Source: an uncultured Collinsella sp. (GTDB lineage Bacteria > Actinomycetota > Coriobacteriia > Coriobacteriales > Coriobacteriaceae). From it: DNA of 7,310 nucleotides. Positions 1 to 6,314 of this stretch are shown here, one piece after another (the stretch's first letter is position 1; the number at the start of each line of letters is the position of its first letter). Made by a program: the position numbers and the translations under genes. The stretch spans positions 1 to 7,310 of the forward strand of contig USMH01000045.1 in assembly GCA_900555745.1 (NCBI GenBank), read 5' to 3'. The notes under the pieces were generated by a model. It was not told the DNA's origin, did not search any database, and saw nothing but the letters and a program-made list of their open reading frames with translations.

Positions 1-148
1 GCGCGGGCGCCCGGTCGGCGGCCCGTTCTGGGCGCGCCTCAATCGTAGCCCGAGATGGTCCCAGGCTGACAATTTCGACTGTAATGGACGTTCCTTTTCT
101 GCCGGCAGTTGGGGACACTCCTTGTGCCAGCGTTGCACCGAGTGCTTG
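1..148. other. Non-coding left flank with a small palindrome between short direct repeats
   Basis: I see no convincing gene here. The first 40 bases are very GC-rich; two plus-strand frames stay open for a while but have no good start, ribosome-binding site or recognisable protein, so I read them as chance openness. A perfect 10-bp palindrome (CTGCCGGCAG, 99-108) sits between two similar 11-bp direct repeats, GGACGTTCCTT (86-96) and GGACACTCCTT (113-123), which match at 9 of 11 positions. This looks like a dispersed intergenic repeat or a decayed one, adjoining the larger array to the right. Confidence 0.4.
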
Positions 149-319
149 GGAAACCGCGACCCGGTTTTTGGCCGAATAGTGGGTCGCATTTTCCGGATGG
201 GGTGGGTTGCGGAAACTGCGACCCGGAATATTGCTCTGAAGTGGGATGCGGTTTCCCTGATGCGCCTCAAACGGAAAGCGCATCCCATTCCGGAGCTTCA
301 AAACGGGATGCGCTTTCCG
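149..319. repeat. Array of six alternating 14-bp inverted units, 62-bp period (BIME/REP-like)
   Basis: Six copies of a 14-bp unit, GGAAANNGC followed by GACCC or ATCCC, alternate in orientation. They start at 149(+), 181(-), 211(+), 243(-), 273(+) and 305(-). Start-to-start spacing is 32, 30, 32, 30 and 32 bp, so the pair repeats every 62 bp. The first three units are of the GCGACCC type and the last three of the GCATCCC type. The last pair is a perfect 15-bp inverted repeat (272-286 with 305-319, 18-nt loop). Units 243-256 and 273-286 also pair with one mismatch, so neighbours can pair either way. The array lies just past the stop of the phosphatase gene, so it may also act as a transcription terminator or mRNA 3' stabiliser, although no good T-run follows the last hairpin. 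It resembles bacterial interspersed palindromic elements; I cannot name the family. Confidence 0.8.
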
Positions 320-360
320 CGCGGAAGAATTGTCGCAGCTGCGTTAAGCAGTGTCGCTCG

Positions 361-1029
361 TTACTCGCCCAGGATCAGCGCTGCGAGCTCTGCCTGGGTG
401 TCCACCACGTAGTCGGCGCCGGTGGCTTCCAGCTCTGCGCGGCCGCGGAAACCCCAGCTGACGCCCGCACTCTTAAGGCCGGCGTTGTGGCCGGTCAGGA
501 TATCGACATTGGAATCGCCTACGTAGAGCGTGGTCGCCGGGTCGGCGCCTAGCTCTTCCATCACATGCAGCGTGACGGGTGCTTCGGGCTTGGGCGGAAA
601 CGCATCGACACGGCCCTGCACCAGCGCAAAGCGCTTGGAACCAAAATACTTTTCGATAAGCGAAGCCGCCGAGACGTGGTCCTTGTTAGTGAGCACGGCA
701 AGCTGAACGCCCGCGGCGCGCAAGCGGTCGAGCATCTCGATCGTGCCGGCATAGGGAGCGGTGTGGTCTTCCTTGTGCTCGCCGTAGTAAGCCCTAAACT
801 CGGCAAGCGTCTGCTCAAACATGCGGCCGTCGCCTGCGTACTCGGCGGGCATAAAGCGCTCAACCAGCTTGAGCATGCCGTTTCCCACCTTGTAGCGGTA
901 CTCGTCAACGGCAAACGTGGGCCAGCCGTGCGCCTCGCAGGTATGGTTGCCGGCGGCCGCCAGGTCCTCGAGCGTGTTGAGAATGGTGCCGTCCAGGTCA
1001 AAGATCACATGGGAAAAAGCTGCTGCCAT
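361..1029 (-). CDS. gph: HAD-superfamily hydrolase, phosphoglycolate phosphatase-like
   Basis: Soluble cytoplasmic phosphatase of 222 residues, the usual length for Pgp/Gph-type HAD enzymes. All four HAD motifs are visible: DLDGT at 11-15 (nucleophile D11, acid D13), VLTN at 112-115 (T114), K147 in PPKPEA, and GDSNVD at 171-176 for Mg binding. The helical cap domain lies at about 20-90, between motifs I and II, as in subclass I. The reading frame extends upstream to 1092, but I chose the ATG at 1029 because AGGAG (1039-1035) sits 5 bases before it and the family normally begins a few residues before DLDGT. The gene follows hypE after 105 bp, with a terminator-like hairpin between, so membership of the hyp operon is doubtful. 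The exact substrate (2-phosphoglycolate, pyrophosphate, a sugar phosphate) cannot be read from sequence; the symbol is the generic family name. Confidence 0.88.
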   Translation of the reverse strand: MAAAFSHVIFDLDGTILNTLEDLAAAGNHTCEAHGWPTFAVDEYRYKVGNGMLKLVERFMPAEYAGDGRMFEQTLAEFRAYYGEHKEDHTAPYAGTIEMLDRLRAAGVQLAVLTNKDHVSAASLIEKYFGSKRFALVQGRVDAFPPKPEAPVTLHVMEELGADPATTLYVGDSNVDILTGHNAGLKSAGVSWGFRGRAELEATGADYVVDTQAELAALILGE

Positions 1030-1053
1030 GGGTGCTCCTGCCGCTTGAGTTGT

Positions 1054-1082
1054 AAAACGCACCCCATGATACTGGGCATGCG
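1054..1082 (-). terminator. Terminator-like hairpin after hypE and close before the phosphatase start
   Basis: On the minus strand, CGCATGCCC (1082-1074) pairs with GGGGTGCG (1065-1058) through eight pairs with one bulged G and one G-U, closing an 8-nt loop. TTTT follows directly (1057-1054). This is a moderate intrinsic terminator for hypE. It ends only 24 bp before the phosphatase ATG, which leaves no room for a full promoter after it. It may therefore be leaky or act as an attenuator. A very weak promoter candidate upstream of it (TTGCTA around 1143-1138, TATTAA about 18 bp on) is not convincing. Confidence 0.45.
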
Positions 1083-1134
1083 TGCCGGGCATGTTTGGAA
1101 TCTGAATATCTTTAATAGCCCTGAGCCTTTGTCG

Positions 1135-2169
1135 TTAGCAAATTCTCGGCAGCTGCTCTCCTACGAGCATGTCGAGGATGCGGGTCGAGCCCCAACCGGT
1201 ACGTACGCGCACGACGGGGCGGGTGCCCTCGGCAAGTGGCAGCACGCGACCGATGACGGCGGCATTTTCGCCGTAGCGGGCGGCGCGCATGGCGGCCAGC
1301 GCGGCATCGGCCTGCTCGGCCGGCACGACGGCGACCATCTTGCCCTCGTTTGCCACCTGCAGCACATCGTAGCCGAGCATCTCGCAGGCTGCCTGCACGT
1401 CGGGGCGCACGGGCACAGCTTTCTCGTCGATCTCCATGGCAACGCCGCTGGCCTGCGCAAACTCGTTGAGCGTCGAGGCCAGGCCACCGCGCGTGGGGTC
1501 GCGGAAGCAGCGTGTGTCGGGTGCTGCGGCAAGCACATCGGCAATCAGGTGGTTGAGCGGCGCGGCATCGCTTTCGATGGTGCTCGAAAACGCCAGACCC
1601 TCGCGTTGGCTCATGATGGCGATGCCGTGGTCGCCCAGTGTACCCGAGACCAGGATGACATCGCCGGGCTGGCAGTTTGCGCCGCTGAGCGCCACGCCCG
1701 CAGGCACCTCGCCCACGCCGGCGGTATTGATATAGACGCCGTCGGCCCCGCCGCGCTCGACCACCTTAGTGTCGCCCGTGATTATGGACACGCCCGCCTC
1801 GCGCGCCGTCTCGGCCATCGTCTGCACAATCTGGCGGAGCTTATCCATGGGATAGCCCTCTTCGAGGATAAAGCCGCACGATAGGTAGCGCACGTTGGCG
1901 CCCGAGGTCGCGACGTCGTTGACGGTTCCGCATACAGCGAGGCGGCCGATGTTGCCACCGGGGAAGAACTGCGGCGAGACTACAAAGCTGTCGGTCGACA
2001 TGGCGATGCGCCCGCTCGCGGGCAGCGTAGCGACGCCGGCGTCGTTGCCTTCGAGCAGCTCGGGCGACCCAAAGGCATCCAAAAAGACCTCATCGATGAT
2101 GCGTTTCATCATCTGACCGCCAGAGCCGTGGCCTAACAGGACGGTGCTGTCGGTGATGCTATGGGACAT
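1135..2169 (-). CDS. hypE: Hydrogenase maturation protein HypE (carbamoyl dehydratase)
   Basis: Cytoplasmic enzyme that makes the cyanide ligands of the [NiFe]-hydrogenase active site. HypF carbamoylates its C-terminal cysteine, and HypE then uses ATP to dehydrate the thiocarboxamide to a thiocyanate, passing CN to the iron held by HypC-HypD. The protein is 344 residues, close to the family length. Near the N-terminus is GHGSGG (13-18), typical of HypE in the PurM/AIR-synthase-like ATP-binding superfamily. Other conserved stretches are GNDAG (41-45), STDSFVV (58-64), GDTKVV (132-137) and DPTRGGLA (224-231). The chain ends in the diagnostic PRIC, with the reactive Cys344 as the last residue, so the 3' end is intact. 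The ATG at 2169 has GGAG (2181-2178) 8 bases upstream. It starts 48 bp after the hypD stop with no terminator between, so it is very likely in the same transcript. Confidence 0.97.
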   Translation of the reverse strand: MSHSITDSTVLLGHGSGGQMMKRIIDEVFLDAFGSPELLEGNDAGVATLPASGRIAMSTDSFVVSPQFFPGGNIGRLAVCGTVNDVATSGANVRYLSCGFILEEGYPMDKLRQIVQTMAETAREAGVSIITGDTKVVERGGADGVYINTAGVGEVPAGVALSGANCQPGDVILVSGTLGDHGIAIMSQREGLAFSSTIESDAAPLNHLIADVLAAAPDTRCFRDPTRGGLASTLNEFAQASGVAMEIDEKAVPVRPDVQAACEMLGYDVLQVANEGKMVAVVPAEQADAALAAMRAARYGENAAVIGRVLPLAEGTRPVVRVRTGWGSTRILDMLVGEQLPRIC

Positions 2170-2217
2170 ATCGAAAACTCCAATCGTGGGTGGTGCCAGT
2201 GTGCGGGTGCGTCCGGA

Positions 2218-3330
2218 CTAGTTACGGTAGCGGTAGTACGCCGCGCAGCTGCCCTCGGAGCTCACCATGCAGGGGCCGACGGGATGTTCGGGCGTACAAG
2301 CGTGGCCGAACAGGGGGCAGTCGCTCGGCGTAATGGCCCCGCGCAGCACGTCGCCGCAGCGGCACCCGCGCGGCTCGACCGTCGCCTCAACGGACACGTC
2401 AAAGCGAGTATGGGCATCAAAGCGCGAGAACTCGGGGCGGATGGAAAGGCCCGAGTTGGCAATCAGCCCCAATCCACGCCATGTGGTATCGCACGGCTCA
2501 AATACCTGCTCGACCAGCTGGCGCGCCACGGGATTGCCGTCGGCATTGACGCCACGACGGTAGGCGTTGTCGATTGCGGGCTGCCCCTCAACAACCATCT
2601 GGACCAGCATGCAGATACCCTGCAAGATGTCGACCGGCTCAAATCCCGTTACCACGCCTGGAGTCTTAAACTCGTCGACCAAAAAACCAAAGGGGGCTAA
2701 GCCCGTGATGGTGGCGACGTGGCCCGGCAGGATAAAGCCGTCGATGGCGGTCTCGGGGTCGTTGGCGATGGCGCGCAACGCCGGCGGCGTGGTCTTGTGG
2801 GCGCAATAGACCGAAAAGTTCAAAAGCCCGCGCGCCTCGGCCTCCAAGATGGCGGCGGCGATGGTGGGCGTTGTGGTCTCAAAGCCCACGCCCATAAAAA
2901 TGACCGGGCGATCGGGGTTTTGCTCGGCAATGTCGAGCGCGTCGAGCGGGGAGTAGACGATGCGAATGTCACGCCCTGCCGCTTTTTGCGCAGCGAGCGA
3001 GGTGGACGATCCGGGCACGCGCATCATGTCGCCAAAGGTGGTGATGATGGCGCCGTCTATGTTGGCGAGCGCGATTGCGTGGTCGATGTCGCGGTTGGCG
3101 GTAACGCAGACGGGGCAACCCGGACCGCTCAGCAGTTTGAGCTCGGCAGGCATAATGGAGCGAAAGCCATAGCGCCCGATACTCACGGTATGCGTGCCGC
3201 AGACTTCCATAAGGTTGATGGCGCGGTCGCCGGCAAGCTCATGAATGCGCTCGATGAGCTCGCGAGCCAGCTTGGGATCGCGGAATGCCGAGAAGTCGAT
3301 ACCGGAGCGAGCCGGCTGCTCGGGCGCCAC
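2218..3330 (-). CDS. hypD: Hydrogenase maturation protein HypD (Fe-S scaffold)
   Basis: Scaffold on which, with HypC, the Fe(CN)2CO group is assembled before transfer to the hydrogenase large subunit. The protein has 370 residues, normal for HypD. Family motifs are all present: CGTH (44-47), GPGCPVC (69-75, with the two cysteines C72 and C75), FMGVGFETTTP (145-155), PGHVATITG (202-210), and a C-terminal cysteine-rich region with CRCG (323-326), CPLFGHAC (338-345), C354 and C362. In studied homologues cysteines of this C-terminal region bind a [4Fe-4S] cluster. The start is GTG (3330-3328), and its first G is also the last base of the hypC stop (TAGTG), which implies translational coupling; no in-frame ATG exists nearby that would keep the family N-terminus. 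No frameshift or missing motif is seen. Confidence 0.97.
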   Translation of the reverse strand: MAPEQPARSGIDFSAFRDPKLARELIERIHELAGDRAINLMEVCGTHTVSIGRYGFRSIMPAELKLLSGPGCPVCVTANRDIDHAIALANIDGAIITTFGDMMRVPGSSTSLAAQKAAGRDIRIVYSPLDALDIAEQNPDRPVIFMGVGFETTTPTIAAAILEAEARGLLNFSVYCAHKTTPPALRAIANDPETAIDGFILPGHVATITGLAPFGFLVDEFKTPGVVTGFEPVDILQGICMLVQMVVEGQPAIDNAYRRGVNADGNPVARQLVEQVFEPCDTTWRGLGLIANSGLSIRPEFSRFDAHTRFDVSVEATVEPRGCRCGDVLRGAITPSDCPLFGHACTPEHPVGPCMVSSEGSCAAYYRYRN

Positions 3331-3590
3331 TAGTAAGCCTCCGCCGGGTTGGTGGTCAGCTGGTCTTCTTCGACCAGTTCGGTCATGTCGTTGACCAGCT
3401 CGAGCGTCTCTTGCGCTTCCTGCTCGTCGACGATCTGGATGCCAAAGCCGGCGTGTACGAGGATATAGTCGCCAACCTGCGCCGTCGGCACGAGCCGCAG
3501 CGACACGGGGCGCTCGATGCCCATCATGTCGACGGTGGCCTTGAGGTCATCGTCGCGTTTGACTACTTTACCGGGAACGGCAAGGCACAT
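3330..3590 (-). CDS. hypC: Hydrogenase maturation chaperone HypC
   Basis: Small chaperone of the HypC/HupF family, 86 residues. It binds HypD, carries the Fe(CN)2CO group, and then docks with the hydrogenase large-subunit precursor. The start MCLAVPGKV is the family signature: Cys2, exposed once Met1 is removed, is the essential iron-binding residue. The central part (about 28-55, VSLRLVPTAQVGDYILVHAGFG) is the small beta-barrel core with the typical VGDYILVHAGF stretch. The last 30 residues are acidic and helical (residues 55-80, many Glu and Asp). The ATG at 3590 has GGGG (3600-3597) 6 bases upstream. A gap of 134 bp to hypF suggests it could have its own promoter; at the other end it overlaps hypD by one base. 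Confidence 0.97.
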   Translation of the reverse strand: MCLAVPGKVVKRDDDLKATVDMMGIERPVSLRLVPTAQVGDYILVHAGFGIQIVDEQEAQETLELVNDMTELVEEDQLTTNPAEAY

Positions 3591-3724
3591 ATTGTTCCCC
3601 TTTTATACGCTTTGCACTGGATGGGCGCTTAATAATCCATCAATTGATGGTAGCGCTCGCGGGGTTCGCGGGCAAACGCGTTACGCCTGTGAGACGGCTG
3701 GGCGCGGCGGCGTGCGAGGGCGAG
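3591..3724 (-). promoter_or_regulatory. hypF-hypC gap with a perfect 14-bp palindrome (3637-3650), possible operator
   Basis: The gap is unusually long for this otherwise tight gene set. It holds a perfect palindrome, CCATCAATTGATGG (3637-3650), centred about 54 bp before the hypC ATG. It is AT-rich within a GC-rich region. A TATTAA sequence follows it on the minus strand (3634-3629) and could be a -10 element, but I see no good -35. A symmetrical site next to a possible -10 suggests a regulator-binding operator for a hypC-hypD-hypE transcript. I see no clear terminator after hypF. Confidence 0.4.
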
Positions 3725-6196
3725 CTACTGTGATGCAATCTGCGCAAGACGAGCGCTTGCGACCGCCGCCTGACCGTAGGCGATGCAGCCGTCATTGACG
3801 GGTACGGTGTGGGGGACAAGGAAAGTAAGGCCTGCGCTTTTGAGCTCGCGGGCGAGGAGCTGAAGCAGAAGTCGGTTCATGAACACGCCGCCCGAGAGCG
3901 CGACGGTGTCGATACCCTCGTGCACGCAGATATCGCTGGCGATGCGCGCCGAGGAGCGCGCGACGGCGACATGGAAGTCGAGTGCGAGCCTGTTAGCGGG
4001 CGCTCCGGCTTCAATTCCTCCCAAAAGTGCCTCAAAGAGTGCTTTCTGGTCCAGAACATAGGGGCCGTCCAGCCACGATGGGCCAGATGCGAAATAGCCG
4101 GCGTTGTCGTCGGGAAAATGGGCGATTTCGTTGTCGAGCGCGCGCCAGGCGGCGGCTTCGAGTTCTATGGCGGGTTCGCCCTCGTAGGTTGCCTTGTCGC
4201 AGATGCCCAGAATCGCTGCCGCGGCATCAAAGAGACGCCCCATGCTGCTGGTACGCGGGCTGTTGATGCCGCGCTCGATCATGGTGGCTGTCACGCTGCG
4301 CGTTTGCTCGTCGAGGCTGTCCAAAAGCCGAGCGGCACCTGGGTGCTCGAGCAGGCCGAGCTCACTGAGCAGGGCAAAGGCGTTGCGGCGGGCGTCGCGC
4401 ACGGAGGCCGCCCCACCGGGGAGCGCCCAGGTGCGCAAATGCGCGGCGCGCTCAAAGCCGCCAAGGCTGGCAACAAGAAACTCGCCGCCCCAAATGGTCC
4501 CATCGGTGCCGGCGCCGGTGCCGTCAAAGGCGATGCCAAGGACGCGCGCGTCGGTTGTAAGCTGGCTCGCGGCGATGGCCTCGGCCATTACGCTCGCGAT
4601 ATGCGCATGATGGTGCTGCACCTCGACGAGCGGCAGATTGCATTTTCGCGCCTGCTCGCGCGCCCACTGGCCCGATAGATAGCTGGGGTGTAAATCGCAG
4701 GCCAAGGCGGCGGGCGCCAAGTCAAAGAGATCTTCCAAGCGCGTGCGCGCGGCGTTCCAGGCATCGAAGGTCCCGCCGTTTTCAACATCGCCGATATGCT
4801 GCGACACAAAACAGGTTGCCTCGCCGTTCGTCCCTTCACGCGTGAGCGCAATCGTGGCCTTTTGTTGCGGCCCGCAGGCGAGTACGCAGGACGGAGCGCC
4901 GTCGAGCGCCGGCAACGGCAGCGGCTGGGGTGCATATCCACGAGCGCGGCGAACGGGCATAACGGCGCCGTCGACCACGCGCACCACGGAATCGTCATAG
5001 CGCGAGAGAATCGCTCGATCGTTGCCGAGCAGCGCGTCGGCAATGCCGGCGGCAACGAGGCGCTCCCAGGCAAGATCGTCATCGGTCTCGATGGGCTCTT
5101 CGCTCAGGTTGCCGCTGGTCATGACGAGCGCGTGCATACCGTGTGACGCGGCAGCTGCAAGCAGAAGATGCTGAAGCGGGGTGTAGGGGAGCATAACGCC
5201 AAGCTCGGGCAGGTCGCGCGCGACGGACGGTGCGAGTACGAGGGCGTCGGAAGAATCGCCGTCGTTCCCGCAAACAGCCCGCCGGCGCAGCAGCACGATG
5301 GGGCGGATACTGCCGGCGAGCAGATCGCGTTCAGCATCGTCGATATGGCACAGGCGCCCGGCATCGGCAAGACTGCGCACCATGACGGCAAGCGGCTTAT
5401 TGCTGCGACGCTTGCGACGGCGCAGCTCGGCCACCGCCTGCTCGTTGGCAGCGTCACAGGATAGATGGAATCCGCCCAGGCCCTTGATGGCGACGATGCC
5501 ACCGCTGGCCAGCAGCTCAACGCAGCGCTCGATGATAGCGTCGCTGGCCTCGCGTGTGGTGCCGACGGCCGGTGTCGCGGACGAATTCCCGCACGCATCG
5601 CTGTTTACAGCCTCGCGCCACGTAGTATGCGGCCCGCAATCAAAGCAGGCATCGGGTTGCGCGTGAAAACGCCGGTCGAGTGGGTCGGCATACTCCGCGG
5701 CACACTTGGGACACATGGGGAAACGGTCCATCGATGTGGCCGCTCGGTCATAAGGCAGCGATCGGATGATGGTAAAGCGTGGGCCGCAGTTGGTGCAGTT
5801 GATAAAGGGGTAGTGATAGCGTCGGTCGGCGGGATCGAACAACTCGCGCAGACAATCGTCGCAGGTGGCGATATCGGGCGAGACGAGCGTCGTGTGCGCG
5901 GTCTGGTCCTGCGACGCCACAATGTGAAAGCCCTGTTCATCGGCGGCATCCCAGTTGCCGGGTGCTAGGTCTACAACCTCGACATGCTCCACGCGAGACG
6001 CCGCAGGCGCATGCTCGGAAAGTGCGTCAACCAATTCGTCGAGCGACTCGCTTAGGGCGTGCGCCTCGATATGCACGCCGTCGCCCGCATTGAGCACCCA
6101 TCCGCAAATGCCATGTGCCATGGCCTCGCGATACACAAACGGTCGCATGCCAACGCCCTGCACAATGCCCGTCACATGAATATGCACATGCCGCAT
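3725..6196 (-). CDS. hypF: Carbamoyltransferase HypF (hydrogenase maturation)
   Basis: Large multidomain enzyme (823 residues from the chosen start) that turns carbamoyl phosphate and ATP into carbamoyl-adenylate and transfers the carbamoyl group to the C-terminal Cys of HypE. Domains in order: acylphosphatase (1-90, VQGVGMRPF at 12-20 with R18 and catalytic N36); double zinc-finger (four CXXC pairs at 112/115, 134/137, 162/165, 184/187); YrdC-like domain (about 217-420, IVAIKGLGGFHLSCDA and KRRSNKPLAVM); Kae1/TobZ-like C-terminal domain (about 435-815, CGPQQK at 441-446, HHHAH at 528-532, FDGTGAGTDGTIWGGEF at 557-572, LSGGVFMNR at 767-775). An upstream in-frame ATG at 6223 overlaps the inverted repeat. 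The ATG at 6196 has GAGGGG (6208-6203) 6 bases before it and fits the family N-terminus. It is slightly longer than usual, with hydrophilic extra residues around 196-216 and 306-320. Confidence 0.97.
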   Translation of the reverse strand: MRHVHIHVTGIVQGVGMRPFVYREAMAHGICGWVLNAGDGVHIEAHALSESLDELVDALSEHAPAASRVEHVEVVDLAPGNWDAADEQGFHIVASQDQTAHTTLVSPDIATCDDCLRELFDPADRRYHYPFINCTNCGPRFTIIRSLPYDRAATSMDRFPMCPKCAAEYADPLDRRFHAQPDACFDCGPHTTWREAVNSDACGNSSATPAVGTTREASDAIIERCVELLASGGIVAIKGLGGFHLSCDAANEQAVAELRRRKRRSNKPLAVMVRSLADAGRLCHIDDAERDLLAGSIRPIVLLRRRAVCGNDGDSSDALVLAPSVARDLPELGVMLPYTPLQHLLLAAAASHGMHALVMTSGNLSEEPIETDDDLAWERLVAAGIADALLGNDRAILSRYDDSVVRVVDGAVMPVRRARGYAPQPLPLPALDGAPSCVLACGPQQKATIALTREGTNGEATCFVSQHIGDVENGGTFDAWNAARTRLEDLFDLAPAALACDLHPSYLSGQWAREQARKCNLPLVEVQHHHAHIASVMAEAIAASQLTTDARVLGIAFDGTGAGTDGTIWGGEFLVASLGGFERAAHLRTWALPGGAASVRDARRNAFALLSELGLLEHPGAARLLDSLDEQTRSVTATMIERGINSPRTSSMGRLFDAAAAILGICDKATYEGEPAIELEAAAWRALDNEIAHFPDDNAGYFASGPSWLDGPYVLDQKALFEALLGGIEAGAPANRLALDFHVAVARSSARIASDICVHEGIDTVALSGGVFMNRLLLQLLARELKSAGLTFLVPHTVPVNDGCIAYGQAAVASARLAQIASQ

Positions 6197-6221
6197 GCGA
6201 CACCCCTCATCAAAACCGACC

Positions 6222-6295
6222 AAAAAGGGACAGGTTTATTTTGGTAGGTAAAACTTCTAAACCTGCCAAAACAAACCTGTCCCTATTTGGCAGGT
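6222..6295 (-). terminator. Large inverted repeat with alternative pairing between nikR and hypF: terminator or attenuator
   Basis: Arm 6227-6249 and arm 6261-6283 (23 bp each) are complementary at 21 positions around an 11-nt loop, and weak A-T pairing extends the stem outward to 6222/6288. Read on the minus strand the hairpin ends in GTCCC followed by TTTTT (6226-6222), the form of an intrinsic terminator for nikR. One of the two mismatches is a G-U pair on the minus-strand RNA. A third short unit, 6286-6295, is a perfect 10-bp inverted match to 6261-6270, so the middle segment can pair with either neighbour. This is the form of a terminator/antiterminator switch, or simply of a dispersed repeat. 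hypF starts 26 bp after the T-run. A promoter inside the repeat is possible: TTGGCA (6269-6264), a 17-bp spacer, then TACCAA, whose -10 is weak. Confidence 0.7.
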
Positions 6296-6300
6296 GCGCT

Positions 6301-6314
6301 GCGGGAAATCCCGC
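6301..6314 (-). repeat. Short perfect hairpin at the nikR stop codon
   Basis: The sequence gcgggaaatcccgc is a perfect inverted repeat: GCGGG and CCCGC arms around a 4-base AAAT loop, with one more possible A-T pair. It begins on the last base of the nikR stop codon. No T-run follows, so it is not an intrinsic terminator by itself; it could protect the nikR mRNA 3' end or assist the larger hairpin that follows. Confidence 0.5.

Noticed and set aside
149..319. CRISPR array
   Set aside because: Repeats are only 14 bp and alternate in orientation, spacers of 16-18 bp are too short, and no cas gene is present.
109..552. Plus-strand open frames across the repeat array into the phosphatase gene
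   Set aside because: They run through the palindromic array and the antisense of a real gene; their Cys-rich look comes from the repeated GCGACCC/GCATCCC units.
565..1884. Long plus-strand open frame (439 codons) antisense to the phosphatase and hypE genes
   Set aside because: It lies opposite two genes with intact, diagnostic motifs, has no recognisable domain, and is the usual shadow frame of GC-rich coding DNA.
3637..3650. FNR/CRP-type binding site
   Set aside because: The half-sites are joined as ATCAA-TTGAT without the 4-base spacer and in the opposite order to the FNR pattern TTGAT-N4-ATCAA.
3809..4678. Plus-strand open frame (289 codons) antisense to hypF
   Set aside because: Same reason: hypF is complete on the other strand through this region; no ribosome-binding site or domain supports the antisense frame.
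6197..6223. Upstream ATG (6223) as the hypF start, adding nine residues
   Set aside because: It lies in the T-run of the inverted repeat without its own ribosome-binding site, while the ATG at 6196 has GAGGGG at good spacing and matches the family N-terminus.
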